Numbered from the stretch's first letter, positions 45,329-54,329 are shown. The stretch is 64,000 nucleotides of DNA from Nesterenkonia ebinurensis (GCF_008711175.1 NZ_VWNF01000047.1:149048-213047), one strand, 5' to 3'. Translations and numbers: made by a program. Notes: generated from the letters alone by a model not told the origin.

Positions 45329-45832
45329 TTAGCGCGAGCCTGCACTCTTTAAGTGCAGGTTGTTGTGTTTTGGCAATTTCATGGGCCGATACCACCACAT
45401 CAATGGGGGGAGTATCGCTAAGCCAAGCGTCGCGAACAGAGCTATGCCCGGAATCCACCCCTGCCACCAGAAGACTCCGAAAGCGCTGCATAGCACCACC
45501 GCACCAGCACCTCCGACTGCACAAATCACCATGCGAGACTGCAGCTTATGAGCAGATGCGCACAGATCCGCCACAGTTGCCGCTAGCAGGTAGATGCAGA
45601 TGAGCGGCAAGACCAAAGTCGCCACACTGATAAATGGATGGCGCAGCAGCAGCAGGACCTCGGCCCAAGGATTGTCATAGATGACCAAGGTCCACCCTAG
45701 GTATCCTGCCACACCTAAGAGAGCTGAGGTAAGAGCTACCACGCCGATTCGCCCCGGATCTAGGCGCCGGGAGTCGAATCGGAGCGGATGCCCCACTACC
45801 CGTTCATGACGTTCCATGCGAACTGATCCCAT
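45329..45832 (-). CDS. Hypothetical four-helix membrane protein
   Basis: A 167-residue protein with about four hydrophobic segments: VVALTSALLGVAGYLGWTLV, a second around residues 63-85 (ISVATLVLPLICIYLLA), a third with AVGGAGAVVLCSAFGVFW and a fourth with IALFATLGLAILPPLMWW. I do not recognise a family. It lies inside the segment bounded by direct repeats of the yihY 3' end, so it may have been inserted. No strong ribosome-binding site is visible. The last residues overlap the sdh terminator hairpin. Confidence 0.5.
   Translation of the reverse strand: MGSVRMERHERVVGHPLRFDSRRLDPGRIGVVALTSALLGVAGYLGWTLVIYDNPWAEVLLLLRHPFISVATLVLPLICIYLLAATVADLCASAHKLQSRMVICAVGGAGAVVLCSAFGVFWWQGWIPGIALFATLGLAILPPLMWWYRPMKLPKHNNLHLKSAGSR
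45339..45372 (+). terminator. Intrinsic terminator downstream of sdhCDAB
   Basis: CCTGCACT (45339-45346) pairs with AGTGCAGG (45352-45359) around a 5-base loop, followed on the plus strand by TTGTTGTGTTTT. This is the best canonical terminator in the window. It overlaps the 3' end of the convergent gene at 45329. Confidence 0.75.
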
Positions 45833-46348
45833 TCCAGGTTTGCAAGCGCTCGGTGTACTGGAGTGTTGTACCTAGCCGGTATGCCTCGTGCAGTAACTAC
45901 AAGCTCCTCAGAGTGCCGGAAAGAGAAATCGATCGTTGCACCTGCACCGTAAATATGATTAGCGGTGCTAGTGAATCGGAAGTAAAAGATTTAGCTTGGC
46001 CGCAGGACTATACAGCTTTTGTAACGCGAACCGAAATCACATCCTTACATTTATTATGATGCGCGTTATGTAAACACCATATGCATGAAGGGCAAATTGT
46101 GCAAGGACACGACGAGACTCATGGAAAGTCCCCGCGTAGTCAGGGGCCGTGCCTCATAGAAAAGTCCCCGGCAAATATCGGGAGCAGGGGGTCAGCAACG
46201 ATGAGGTATGCCAGATAAGGATGTCTCGTTGGCCACCAGGGTCGAGATCACCAAAAACTACGGCACCACCGGCTCGGGAGCGAATGACAGAGTGCGGAGA
46301 CGCCAACTGCGCTGCCGGAGCGCGCACCCCAATAGACCCTCAACCCCG
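45833..46348. other. Decayed intergenic region with a transposase-start remnant and an operator copy
   Basis: This is about 515 bases, more AT-rich than the surroundings. Around 46208-46260 the plus strand reads VSLATRVEITKNYGTT, which resembles the N-terminus of IS transposases of the type LATRxEITxKYAxAY; the sequence then loses meaning. At 46045-46089 there is a near-copy of the operator region found before the aromatic cluster. A plus-strand frame at 45853-46059 has no family features. Confidence 0.4.
46045..46089. promoter_or_regulatory. Operator-like block, second copy
   Basis: TTACAT (46045-46050) and ATGTAA (46068-46073) form an inverted repeat, followed by ATATGCATGAA (46079-46089). 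The same order with small differences is present at 50247-50288 upstream of the FAH gene. No gene lies directly downstream here on the plus strand, so it may be an orphan regulatory site left by a rearrangement. Confidence 0.6.
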
Positions 46349-47473
46349 CTAGCTCGAGGAGTGGGCGTGGTCGGAGGCGGCGACGGCACCCCAGGCTGAG
46401 GCCATCAGGTAGACCAGGCTGAAGAGGTAGAAGTAGAAGAACAGGCCCAGCACGGTGGCGAAGGGGGCCAGCACCGGGTTCTCAGTGTCGGCGAAGTTGT
46501 TCAGCAGCGTGGTGGAGCCCAGGCGCAGCAGTGAGGCCCCGATTCCGGCGATCAGTGCCGACTGCCACAGTGCGGAGACCGGCATCACCAGCCGGGAGGC
46601 CACCCGCATCAGCAGCACCGCCACCAACATGTCAAGAATCAACGAGAAGCCGAGTGTAGCCCCTCGTGCCAGCCGCCGCGCAATACCTTCATCATCCCAA
46701 CCCAGGAAGTCCCAGATCTCCTCGATGAACAAGGTACTGGCCACGCCCAGCACGGCGGTGGTGAGGATAATCAGGCCCAGGCACAGCATCAGCAGCAGGT
46801 CACGAGACTTGACCAGGACAATATTCTCCGCCATCAGCGGCCGTTCCCAGATACTGCGGATCCCGGAACGCAGCCCGTGCATCCAGGACAGCGAGGTGAT
46901 CACGGTCAAGGCCAGGGAGACCGCCAGACCAATGCCGAACCCACTTGTGGCAAAGAGCTCGCTGGGTGAGGCCAGGTCGTTCTCCCCGTAGCCGATCAAC
47001 CCCGGGATCATAGTGTCCACGGCTTCGACAATCAGCGCCTGGTAGCGCTCGTTGCCGCCGATGATCAGCCCGGCGATGGAGAAGGAGGCGAACAGCATGG
47101 CCGCCACCGAGAAGAACATCATATAGGCGGCACCGGCGGCCATCACCGTGCCGTAGCGGAAGAAGAACAGGTTGAATGCCCGCAGGAATCGGGTGCGATT
47201 CAGCCGGGCCAACCACCAGCCCAACAGCGGCCCCAGCAGCTTGACCCCGCTGCGTCCCTGACGCCGGGCCCGCCCGTAGGCCATGCGTGCCTGCAGCTCG
47301 TCCTGCTTCAGACGCTCGATGTTCAGCGGGTTGACCTTGGCCTTGACCTCGCGCCTGCTGTCCAGCTTCTCCACCCGGGCCTTGGCGGCCTCCAGGATCC
47401 CGTTGCTCTCATGCTGCTGGTTCCCCGGACCACCGTTCTGGGTCCGGGGTCGCAGGCGGGAGGGGTAGGCCAT
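46349..47473 (-). CDS. YihY/virulence factor BrkB family membrane protein
   Basis: A 374-residue protein with about six hydrophobic helices in the UPF0761/BrkB domain (FRYGTVMAAGAAYMMFFSVAAMLF, then FGLTVITSLSW-like and the LFFYFYLFSLVYLMASAWGAV end). The N-terminal 100 residues are polar and charged. The family was once mistaken for RNase BN; its function is not established. Its last codons are duplicated at 45281-45321. It begins 6 bases after the trpS stop, so the two may be co-transcribed. Confidence 0.88.
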   Translation of the reverse strand: MAYPSRLRPRTQNGGPGNQQHESNGILEAAKARVEKLDSRREVKAKVNPLNIERLKQDELQARMAYGRARRQGRSGVKLLGPLLGWWLARLNRTRFLRAFNLFFFRYGTVMAAGAAYMMFFSVAAMLFASFSIAGLIIGGNERYQALIVEAVDTMIPGLIGYGENDLASPSELFATSGFGIGLAVSLALTVITSLSWMHGLRSGIRSIWERPLMAENIVLVKSRDLLLMLCLGLIILTTAVLGVASTLFIEEIWDFLGWDDEGIARRLARGATLGFSLILDMLVAVLLMRVASRLVMPVSALWQSALIAGIGASLLRLGSTTLLNNFADTENPVLAPFATVLGLFFYFYLFSLVYLMASAWGAVAASDHAHSSS

Positions 47474-47478
47474 CGGAC

Positions 47479-48486
47479 TCAGCCGCCAGCAGCAGGCAGG
47501 AAGCCCACCTTCTGGTACACCTCGGCAAGAGTCGACGACGCCGTCTCACGCGCCTTGGCAGCCCCTTTGGCCAGCAACGTGTCCAGCTCACCGGGATCGT
47601 TGAGCAGCTCAGCGGTGCGGTCACGGACCGGCCCCAGGGTGGCCACTGCCAGTTCGGCGAGATCCACTTTGAGGTGACCGTACATCTTGTCCGCGTATTC
47701 GGCCTCCAGCTCGGGGATGCTTTTGCCGCCCAGCACCGAGTAGATACTCAGCAGGCTGGAGATCCCCGGCTTGACGGCCGGATCGTAGCGGATCTCAGCG
47801 CCGTCGTCGGTCACTGCGGATTTGATCTTCTTGGCGATCTTCTTATCCGTGTCGGTCAGCAGCAGCACCCCGTTGGGAGAGGAGGCCGATTTGCTCATCT
47901 TGGCCGTGGGGTCCTGCAGGTCGTAGATCCGAGCTCCCTGCTCCGGGATCAGCGGTTTAGGGATCCGGAAGGTCTCGCCGAACCGGTGGTTGAACCGCTG
48001 GGCGAGGTCGCGGGTCAGCTCAATGTGCTGCTTCTGATCCTCGCCCACCGGCACCCCGTAGGGCTGGTAGAGCAGGATGTCGGCGGCCTGCAGGATCGGA
48101 TAGGTGAACAGTCCGACCCCGGCGTGTTCGGAACCCTCTTTGGCGGACTTGTCCTTGAACTGGGTCATCCGGGCGGCCTCACCCATGCCAGTCTGGGTCA
48201 TCAGCACCCAGGCCAGCTGGGCATGCTCGGGCACATGGGACTGCACAAATGGTGTGCTGCGGTCCGGGTCGATCCCACCGGCGATGTACTGCGCTGCGGT
48301 GCGGCGGGTGGCCTCGCGCAGTGCTGCCGGGTCCTGCGGCATGGTGATGGCGTGCAGGTCCACGATCATGAAGTAGGCATCGTGCTGCTCCTGCATCCGC
48401 ACCCAGTTCAGCAGCGCGCCCACATAGTTGCCCAGGTGCAGGGAGTCGCCGGTGGGCTGCATGCCCGAAAGTACGCGTTCAGCCAC
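47479..48486 (-). CDS. trpS: Tryptophanyl-tRNA synthetase
   Basis: A 335-residue class I aminoacyl-tRNA synthetase. The N-terminus [22 protein letters not shown] holds the HIGH-type motif, and [10 protein letters not shown] is the KMSKS motif. It charges tRNA-Trp. The ATG at 48486 is good; no T-box leader is seen upstream. It lies upstream of the YihY-type gene. Confidence 0.95.
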   Translation of the reverse strand: MAERVLSGMQPTGDSLHLGNYVGALLNWVRMQEQHDAYFMIVDLHAITMPQDPAALREATRRTAAQYIAGGIDPDRSTPFVQSHVPEHAQLAWVLMTQTGMGEAARMTQFKDKSAKEGSEHAGVGLFTYPILQAADILLYQPYGVPVGEDQKQHIELTRDLAQRFNHRFGETFRIPKPLIPEQGARIYDLQDPTAKMSKSASSPNGVLLLTDTDKKIAKKIKSAVTDDGAEIRYDPAVKPGISSLLSIYSVLGGKSIPELEAEYADKMYGHLKVDLAELAVATLGPVRDRTAELLNDPGELDTLLAKGAAKARETASSTLAEVYQKVGFLPAAGG

Positions 48487-48546
48487 AACCAGTCCTTTGC
48501 TTCAGTTCAGTGCGAGTGACGCGTTCATTCTACGTCCCTTGTCAGT

Positions 48547-48825
48547 TCAGTCCCCGCCCAGGGCGAAGCCTGCCTCCAGGTCCCGCTGGGAGAAGGTCCG
48601 GAAGGCGACCATTGTCTCGGTGCTGTGGATGGTCCCGGCCTTTGAGATCTTCCCCGGCACAAGCTCACTGAGGTCCTCGAAATCCGGAACCTTGACCATC
48701 ACCACCAGGTCCCAGGCGCCGGTGACCGAGTACACAGCCTCGACCTCCTCAATGGCGGCAATCTCCTGGGCGGTCTCCGGGATCCTATGCGGATCAGTCT
48801 TAATCATGGTGATAGCAGTAATCAT
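48547..48825 (-). CDS. Stand-alone Lrp/AsnC ligand-binding (RAM) domain protein
   Basis: A 92-residue protein consisting only of the RAM/ACT-like domain: it starts MITAITMIKTDPHRIPE, continues VEAVYSVTGAWDLVVMVKV and ends near TETMVAFRTFSQ. There is no helix-turn-helix. Such short Lrp-like modulators bind amino acids and may form decamers or mix with full-length regulators. It lies between trpS and the PaaX-like gene. Confidence 0.85.
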   Translation of the reverse strand: MITAITMIKTDPHRIPETAQEIAAIEEVEAVYSVTGAWDLVVMVKVPDFEDLSELVPGKISKAGTIHSTETMVAFRTFSQRDLEAGFALGGD

Positions 48826-48894
48826 GGTGAGCTCCTAGTAAGTCGTTCGTGGCGAGGGAGCACTGCGCGAACTCCCCACTGATAATGTAACGAG

Positions 48895-49746
48895 ATGTCT
48901 GAGCCAGCTCCTGGGGAAAGGTCCTCCCCGCACTCTATGCCAGTCTCCCCGATCCCCCCGCACCGCGATCTGCTGCTGACCGTCTTCGGTCTCTACGGCC
49001 GGGCGGCTGACGGCTGGATCCCAGTAGCCCATCTGGTGCAGATGCTCTCTGACGTCGGCGCTGACCCCTCGGGGGTACGGGCCTCCATCTCCAGACTCAC
49101 CAAGAAGGGGACACTGGTCAACCGACGGAAGGGACGCCGCTCCGAGTACCGGCTGAGCCCCGGACTCTACGGCGCATTCTCCGCTGGCGACCGGCGCATC
49201 TTCCAGCCCCGCCAGACCTCGCTGAGCGACGCCTGGCTGCTGGCCACGTTCAGCCTCTCGGAGTCTCAGCGGGCACTGCGGCACAAGATCCGCAGCGGCC
49301 TGACCCGGCTCGGCTTCGGCACGGTGAGCCCCGGCCTCTGGATCGCTCCTGCCCATCTGGAGGAGGAGACCCTGGAGTACTTTGAGCGGCACAGGCTGGC
49401 TGAGCACACCATCTTCTTCCGGGCTGAGCTGACCGCAGACCAGCAACCACAAGCCACCTGGTGGAATCTGAAGCTGCTGCAGGAGCGCTACGAGCGATTC
49501 GTGACGCGCTATGCTCCGCTACTGGAGCAAGTCAAGCCGCGGAAGGTCTCCGGCAGTGAAGCTTTCGCCCTGTACATACCGATGCTCACTGAGTGGCGCG
49601 GCCTGCCGTATCTGGACCCCGGCCTCCCGGAAGAGATCCTGCCACCCCAGTGGCACGGTCAGAGGGCCCGATCAGTGTTCGCTGAGCTGCACGAGCTGCT
49701 TTCCGCCAGGGCCGCCGAGCACGCTCATCAGGTGCTAGGCCACTGA
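48895..49746 (+). CDS. PaaX-family transcriptional regulator
   Basis: A 283-residue regulator of the PaaX type. The winged-helix N-terminal domain includes SGVRASISRLTKKGTLVNRR and YRLSPGLYGAFSAGDRRIF. The central part WLLATFSLSESQRALRHKIR is the PaaX C-terminal/Cas2-like core. Family members repress aromatic-CoA catabolic genes and respond to aryl-CoA esters. Position directly before the CoA-dependent aromatic cluster makes it the likely local repressor. The inverted repeat at 50247-50274 is a candidate binding site. Confidence 0.88.
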   Translation: MSEPAPGERSSPHSMPVSPIPPHRDLLLTVFGLYGRAADGWIPVAHLVQMLSDVGADPSGVRASISRLTKKGTLVNRRKGRRSEYRLSPGLYGAFSAGDRRIFQPRQTSLSDAWLLATFSLSESQRALRHKIRSGLTRLGFGTVSPGLWIAPAHLEEETLEYFERHRLAEHTIFFRAELTADQQPQATWWNLKLLQERYERFVTRYAPLLEQVKPRKVSGSEAFALYIPMLTEWRGLPYLDPGLPEEILPPQWHGQRARSVFAELHELLSARAAEHAHQVLGH

Positions 49747-49762
49747 ACCTCCACCTGAGTCC

Positions 49763-50164
49763 TCAGCGGGACTGGATCACCGCCACGCCCTGAATCTCGA
49801 CCACGGCCGCCTTCTGCCACAGTTGGGAGACTCCGATGCCGGCCATCGCGGGATATCGCTTGCCCACCATCTCTCGCCAAATCTGTCCGATCTCATGGCC
49901 ACGGGCCATGTAGTCGTCCACGTCGGTCAGATAGATCGTCAGGGTGACCAGGTCATCCGGCTGCCCGCCGGCCTCACGGAGGGTCTCCAGTACATTGCTC
50001 AGCGCTTGGCGGAACTGGTCCACCACGGTGCCCTCAACAATCTTCCCCTCCTTGTTCAGCGCGGTCTGACCGCCCAGGTAAACGGTGTCGCCGGCTTTGA
50101 CCCCGTGGGAGAAGCCTTTTGCCGGTGCCAGGCTGTCCGGGACGATGATCTCGTTGATGAACAT
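49763..50164 (-). CDS. RidA-family enamine/imine deaminase
   Basis: About 133 residues from the ATG at 50164, chosen because GGAG lies 6 bases before it (a TTG at 50176 is the alternative). The YjgF/YER057c/UK114 core is visible: KGFSHGVKAGDTVYLGGQTALNKEGKI, then QALSNVLETLREAG and YPAMAGIGVSQLWQ. RidA proteins hydrolyse enamine or imine intermediates, and 2-aminomuconate deaminases belong to the same family. It is divergent from the FAH gene across a shared operator region, so it is probably part of the aromatic pathway. Confidence 0.88.
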   Translation of the reverse strand: MFINEIIVPDSLAPAKGFSHGVKAGDTVYLGGQTALNKEGKIVEGTVVDQFRQALSNVLETLREAGGQPDDLVTLTIYLTDVDDYMARGHEIGQIWREMVGKRYPAMAGIGVSQLWQKAAVVEIQGVAVIQSR

Positions 50165-50246
50165 GTCGTGCTCCAATTCGCTGAGGGGTCTAAAGATTTC
50201 ATGCCGCCTGTGGCACAGAACATATCTGTATGTGTTAGGTTCTATC

Positions 50247-50288
50247 TTACATATTCATGACGGACGTTACGTAAGTAATATGCATGAA
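50247..50288. promoter_or_regulatory. Operator-like block before the aromatic cluster
   Basis: TTACAT (50247-50252) pairs imperfectly with ACGTAA (50269-50274), and ATATGCATGAA follows at 50278-50288. TAATAT at 50276-50281 would be a good -10 for the plus-strand operon, with TTCATG at 50254-50259 as -35 (16-base spacer). The block is nearly repeated at 46045-46089. PaaX-like protein is the candidate binder. Confidence 0.65.
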
Positions 50289-50357
50289 ACATTTGCTGAC
50301 TAGTCTCGTGACTGTCAACCTGCTCGGGGCTGGTCCACGAGGCATATGAGGAGTGAG

Positions 50358-51194
50358 ATGAAGCTCGCCACCATCCGCCTGAAGCCGGATCCGGAGACTG
50401 ACCGCGCCGTCGCGGACAGCGGCTTCGGCTGGTCGCTGCTGCCGACAAATATCTCCTCGGTCTCGGACCTGCTCAGGACACCGGGCTGGGCGGAGATCGT
50501 AGCCCAACAGAGGACTGCCGTGGCCGAGGATGAGATCGCCAGCTTTGAGAACCCTCTCCCCGAGCCGGCCAAAGTGATCTGCTGCGGACTGAACTACCGC
50601 CACCACATCCTGGAGATGGGCCGGGATCTGCCTGAGTTCCCCACGCTCTTCGCCAAGTACGCCGACACTCTGATCGGCCCCAGCGATGAGATCCGCACCC
50701 ACGTGCACGCCAGGCTAGACTGGGAGGCCGAGCTCGCCGTGGTCATCGGCTCCGACCTGCACCGCGCTTCGCGCCAGCAGGCGCAGCAGGGCATCGCCGG
50801 CTACACGATTAGCAACGACATCTCCATGCGCGACTGGCAGCGCCGGACCCTGCAGTGGTTCCAGGGCAAAGCCCACGACGCCACCACCCCGGTGGGACCG
50901 GTCGTGGTCACCGCCGACGCCCTGGACCCCGAGCAGGGGCTGCGCATCACCTGCGCGGTCAACCGCGAGACCGTCCAGGACTCCTCCACCGACCAGCTGG
51001 TCTTCGACTGCGCCGATCTGGTCGCCTACATCTCCGGCTTCACCCGCCTGCGCCCGGGCGACCTGGTGCTCACCGGAACCCCGGGCGGGGTCGGCATGGG
51101 TATGGAGCCGCCCCGGTTCCTGAACGACGGCGACATCGTCACCACCTCTGTGGAAGGCATCGGAACTCTCACCAACACCGTCGTGTTCGCCTAA
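50358..51194 (+). CDS. Fumarylacetoacetate hydrolase family protein
   Basis: About 278 residues from the ATG at 50358 (ATG 50346 is possible). The FAH signature is present: KVICCGLNYRHHILEMG, then the metal-binding Glu in WEAELAVVIG, DISMRDWQ and GDLVLTGTPGGVGMGMEPP. Members hydrolyse acylpyruvates such as fumarylpyruvate or decarboxylate related acids. It is the first gene of the plus-strand operon, so hydrolysis of a maleyl- or fumarylpyruvate made by ring cleavage is a likely role. Confidence 0.9.
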   Translation: MKLATIRLKPDPETDRAVADSGFGWSLLPTNISSVSDLLRTPGWAEIVAQQRTAVAEDEIASFENPLPEPAKVICCGLNYRHHILEMGRDLPEFPTLFAKYADTLIGPSDEIRTHVHARLDWEAELAVVIGSDLHRASRQQAQQGIAGYTISNDISMRDWQRRTLQWFQGKAHDATTPVGPVVVTADALDPEQGLRITCAVNRETVQDSSTDQLVFDCADLVAYISGFTRLRPGDLVLTGTPGGVGMGMEPPRFLNDGDIVTTSVEGIGTLTNTVVFA

Positions 51195-51228
51195 GCACTT
51201 CTCTACTCACTACGTAAAGGAACCAGAC

Positions 51229-51690
51229 ATGACAGACAGAGCATCCGAAGAACTCGTCCGCGAAGCTGCGGCCGGGTCCGTGCCCGTGGTGACCCGAGCC
51301 GGGGGGGAGGACACTAACACCAGCCAGTCCGGCGGTGCTGTCCGCATTTCTGGCGTCTCCGTCCAACACACCCCTGCCACCAAGATCTGGTTCGGCCAGG
51401 TCTCCAACGTCCCAGGCTATCGCTCCCTGCCCCACCACCACGGTGAGGCTGAGACCGGCGGCTACGTGCTCAAGGGCCACGGCCGCATCTACTTCGGCGA
51501 GGACTACAGCGAATACCTGGATATGAAGGAGGGCGACTGGGTGTTCGTGCCGCCGTATATGCCGCATGTGGAGGCCAATATGTCCGTCACTGAGGATCTG
51601 GTCTGGCTGACCACCCGTACTCCGGAGAACATCGTGATCAACCTTGAGGATGTTCCGGACGAGACGTTGGAGGGCTTCCGCCGAGCATGA
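51229..51690 (+). CDS. Single-domain cupin, candidate ring-cleavage dioxygenase
   Basis: A 153-residue cupin. Motif 1 is YRSLPHHHGEAETGGYVL (candidate ligands His, His, Glu) and motif 2 is GDWVFVPPYMPHVEAN (candidate His). A complete metal-binding set is therefore present. AAAGGA precedes the ATG. The pathway otherwise lacks a gentisate-type dioxygenase, so this small cupin may open a 5-hydroxyanthranilate- or gentisate-like ring. Equally, it could be a small-molecule-binding accessory protein. It overlaps the thioesterase start by 4 bases. Confidence 0.75.
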   Translation: MTDRASEELVREAAAGSVPVVTRAGGEDTNTSQSGGAVRISGVSVQHTPATKIWFGQVSNVPGYRSLPHHHGEAETGGYVLKGHGRIYFGEDYSEYLDMKEGDWVFVPPYMPHVEANMSVTEDLVWLTTRTPENIVINLEDVPDETLEGFRRA

Positions 51691-52658
51691 GCACCGAGGA
51701 CCAGATCCCTGCCAACTCTCCAGACAGCGACCGTATGCTCGCCGCGCTGGAGCTGACCCCTGCCGCAGCCGTGGATAACGACGCCGCGGTCTCAGCCTAC
51801 ACCGCCCGCACGCAGTATGTGCCCTGGCCCAAGGCCTACGGCGGGGATCTGGTCGCCCAGGGAGTGCGCGCCATGCAGGCTTCCTTCGCCCCCAGTTCCG
51901 GCAAGGCGCTGCACTCTGCGCACAGCTACTTCATGCGCCCCGGCGACGTCGGCGCAGAGATCCGCTACGAGGTGGAGCATCTGCGCGACGGCCGCGGCTA
52001 CTCCACACGTCAGGTGCGGGCTTACCAGGGCGGGAAGATCATCTACACAGGCCTGGGCTCCTTCTCAGTGTCGGCCGAGGGGCCGGAGTATGCGCCTGCC
52101 CTGGAGGACGCCGTCGGCGGAGAGCTGCCCGCCCCGGAGGATGTGCCCAGCACCGCTGAGGCGCTGCAGTCCGCTGGGGTGCTGGGCACCTCGGGGGCGC
52201 AGCCGGACGGGATCCCGGAGTCCCTGCGCAAAGCAGCCGACTACTGGGCCTACGGGCGCAGCTTCGACATCCGCCATGTGCCCGGACCGGTCTACCTGCA
52301 GACCGATGAGACCCACACCCCTCGGCAGGCGATCTGGCTGAAGACCTTTGCGCTGCTGCCCAGTGGCGACCCGCAGCTGCACCAGGCGGCACTGGCCTAT
52401 GTCTGTGACTACACCATCCTGGAGCCCTCACTGCGCGCGGTGGGCATGCACTGGACGGCTGAGGGCTTCGTCTCTGCCTCACTGGACCACTCCATGTGGT
52501 TCCACCGGCCCGCGCGGGTGGACGAATGGCTACTCTACCTCAGCGAATCACGGAACGTCTCCAACCAGCGCGGCCTCTCCAACGGCGCCTTCTACACCCG
52601 TGACGGCACTCTGGTGGCCTCCCTGGCCCAAGAGGGCATGATCCGGATGCCGAGCTGA
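51687..52658 (+). CDS. Acyl-CoA thioesterase II (TesB-like)
   Basis: A 323-residue double hot-dog protein of the TesB family. YGGDLVAQGVRAMQASF and HSYFMRPGDVGAEIRYEVEHLRDG are the N-terminal hot-dog signatures, and the C-terminal half has YVCDYTILEP and SLDHSMWFHRP. It hydrolyses acyl-CoA esters. In this operon it would free a hydroxylated aromatic acid from its CoA thioester before ring cleavage. It is coupled to the cupin gene by an ATGA overlap. Confidence 0.9.
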   Translation: MSTEDQIPANSPDSDRMLAALELTPAAAVDNDAAVSAYTARTQYVPWPKAYGGDLVAQGVRAMQASFAPSSGKALHSAHSYFMRPGDVGAEIRYEVEHLRDGRGYSTRQVRAYQGGKIIYTGLGSFSVSAEGPEYAPALEDAVGGELPAPEDVPSTAEALQSAGVLGTSGAQPDGIPESLRKAADYWAYGRSFDIRHVPGPVYLQTDETHTPRQAIWLKTFALLPSGDPQLHQAALAYVCDYTILEPSLRAVGMHWTAEGFVSASLDHSMWFHRPARVDEWLLYLSESRNVSNQRGLSNGAFYTRDGTLVASLAQEGMIRMPS

Positions 52659-52685
52659 CCCCTGCAGATGATCTAAGGACACACC

Positions 52686-54329
52686 ATGAATCTCTCACCC
52701 AGCGCCCACCAGGACACATTCTGCCGAGACAGCCTCCCGCCAGAGGAGCTGTGGCCCACTTTGGAGTTCCCCGTGCCGGAGGTCCAGTACCCGGAGCGGC
52801 TCAACGCCGGCAAGGTACTGATCGACGACGCCGTGGCCCAGTTCGGTTACGACAAGGCCGATACTCCCCGTCCGGCACTCCGCACCCCCGACGGCACGGT
52901 GATCACCTATCCGGAGCTGCAGCGGCGTGCTGATCAGGTCGCTCATATGCTGACCCAGGAACTCGGCGTCGTCCCTGGCAATCGGGTCATGCTGCGCGCT
53001 CCGAACAACCCGTGGCTGGTGGCCTGCTGGCTGGGCGTACTGAAGGCCGGCGCAGTGGTGGTGACCATTATGCCGATCCTGCGGCACAACGAGGTGGCGA
53101 ACCTGGTGGAACTGACCAAGCCCACCGTGGCGCTGATCGACGACCGCTTCCTAGAGGGCATCGACGTCGAGGCCCTCGGCGTGCCGGTGGTGCCGGTAGC
53201 CGGTTCCGGAACAGCCGCCGAGCAGGATGAGCTCACCCAGCGTGCGAGCAAGTACGCCGAGCCGTTCGAGGCAGTGGACACCGCAGCCGACGACGTCGCC
53301 CTGCTGGGCCCCACCTCCGGTTCCACCGGCATCCCGAAGATCACCATGCACTTCCACCGGGACATCCTGGCCAATGCGGACACCTTCTCCCACTACCGGC
53401 TGCAGCCGACCAAAGAGGACATCTTCGCCGGGTCTCCCCCGCTGGCCTTCACCTTCGGGCTGGGCGGACTGGTGGTCTTCCCGCTGCGCGTGGGCGCTTC
53501 CTCGCTGCTGACGGAGCGGGCGACTCCGCTGCAGCTGGCCGAACTGGCCGCCGAGCATCAGGTCACAGTGCTGTTCACCGCACCGACCGCCTACCGGGCC
53601 ATCGTCAAGGAGGGCAGGGGCGAGCTGCTGCACGGCCTGCGGGTGGGCGTCTCGGCCGGTGAACACCTGCCGGCGACCACCTGGCAGGAGGTGTATGAGG
53701 CCACCGGGGTGAAGCTGCTCAACGGCATCGGCGCCACCGAGCTGCTACATGTCTTCGTCTCCACCGATCTGGGCGCCGACTCCCCGGGCAAGACCGGCAA
53801 GCCGGTACCGGGCTATCGGGCCAGGATCATCGACGAGGACGGTAACGATGTTCCCCAGGGGGAGACCGGCCGGCTCGCGGTAATCGGACCCACCGGGTGC
53901 CGCTACCTCAACGACGTGCGCCAGAAGAAGTACGTCTTCGACGGGTGGAACATCACCGGGGACACCTTCTATCAGGACACGGACGGGGACTTCGTCTACA
54001 AGGCCCGCTCCGACTCGATGATCATCTCCTCCGGGTACAACATCGGTGCCCCGGAGGTGGAGGAGGCCATCAACACCCACCCGGCAGTCTGGGAGTCGGG
54101 GGTGGTCGGCAAGCCTGACTCCGAGCGAGGGAACATCGTCTGCGCCTTCGTAGTGCTGCGCGAAGGGGAGACTCCCAGTGATGAGCTGAAGAAGGTCATC
54201 CAGGACCACGTCAAGGCCACGATCGCCCCGTACAAGTACCCGCGCGAAGTGCATTTCATCGAGGCTCTGCCCAAGAATCCCTCGGGCAAGACCCAGCACT
54301 TCCTGCTGCGCGACCTGGCAGCCGCCTGA
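52686..54329 (+). CDS. Aromatic acyl-CoA ligase, 2-aminobenzoate-CoA-ligase type
   Basis: A 547-residue ANL-superfamily ligase. The start SAHQDTFCRDSLPPEELWP closely resembles 2-aminobenzoate-CoA ligases. The ATP loop is LLGPTSGSTGIPK, FDGWNITGDTFY carries the conserved Asp, and SGKTQHFLLRDL near the end holds the catalytic lysine. It activates an aromatic acid, probably anthranilate or salicylate, to the CoA thioester. It is directly upstream of the matching hydroxylase gene. AGGAC precedes the ATG. Confidence 0.88.
   Translation: MNLSPSAHQDTFCRDSLPPEELWPTLEFPVPEVQYPERLNAGKVLIDDAVAQFGYDKADTPRPALRTPDGTVITYPELQRRADQVAHMLTQELGVVPGNRVMLRAPNNPWLVACWLGVLKAGAVVVTIMPILRHNEVANLVELTKPTVALIDDRFLEGIDVEALGVPVVPVAGSGTAAEQDELTQRASKYAEPFEAVDTAADDVALLGPTSGSTGIPKITMHFHRDILANADTFSHYRLQPTKEDIFAGSPPLAFTFGLGGLVVFPLRVGASSLLTERATPLQLAELAAEHQVTVLFTAPTAYRAIVKEGRGELLHGLRVGVSAGEHLPATTWQEVYEATGVKLLNGIGATELLHVFVSTDLGADSPGKTGKPVPGYRARIIDEDGNDVPQGETGRLAVIGPTGCRYLNDVRQKKYVFDGWNITGDTFYQDTDGDFVYKARSDSMIISSGYNIGAPEVEEAINTHPAVWESGVVGKPDSERGNIVCAFVVLREGETPSDELKKVIQDHVKATIAPYKYPREVHFIEALPKNPSGKTQHFLLRDLAAA

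Noticed and set aside
45853..46059. 68-residue plus-strand frame in the sdhB-yihY gap
   Set aside because: No ribosome-binding site, no recognisable domain, and the region looks decayed.
48487..48546. T-box or other leader between trpS and the Lrp-like gene
   Set aside because: The gap is only 60 bases and shows no specifier or antiterminator structure.
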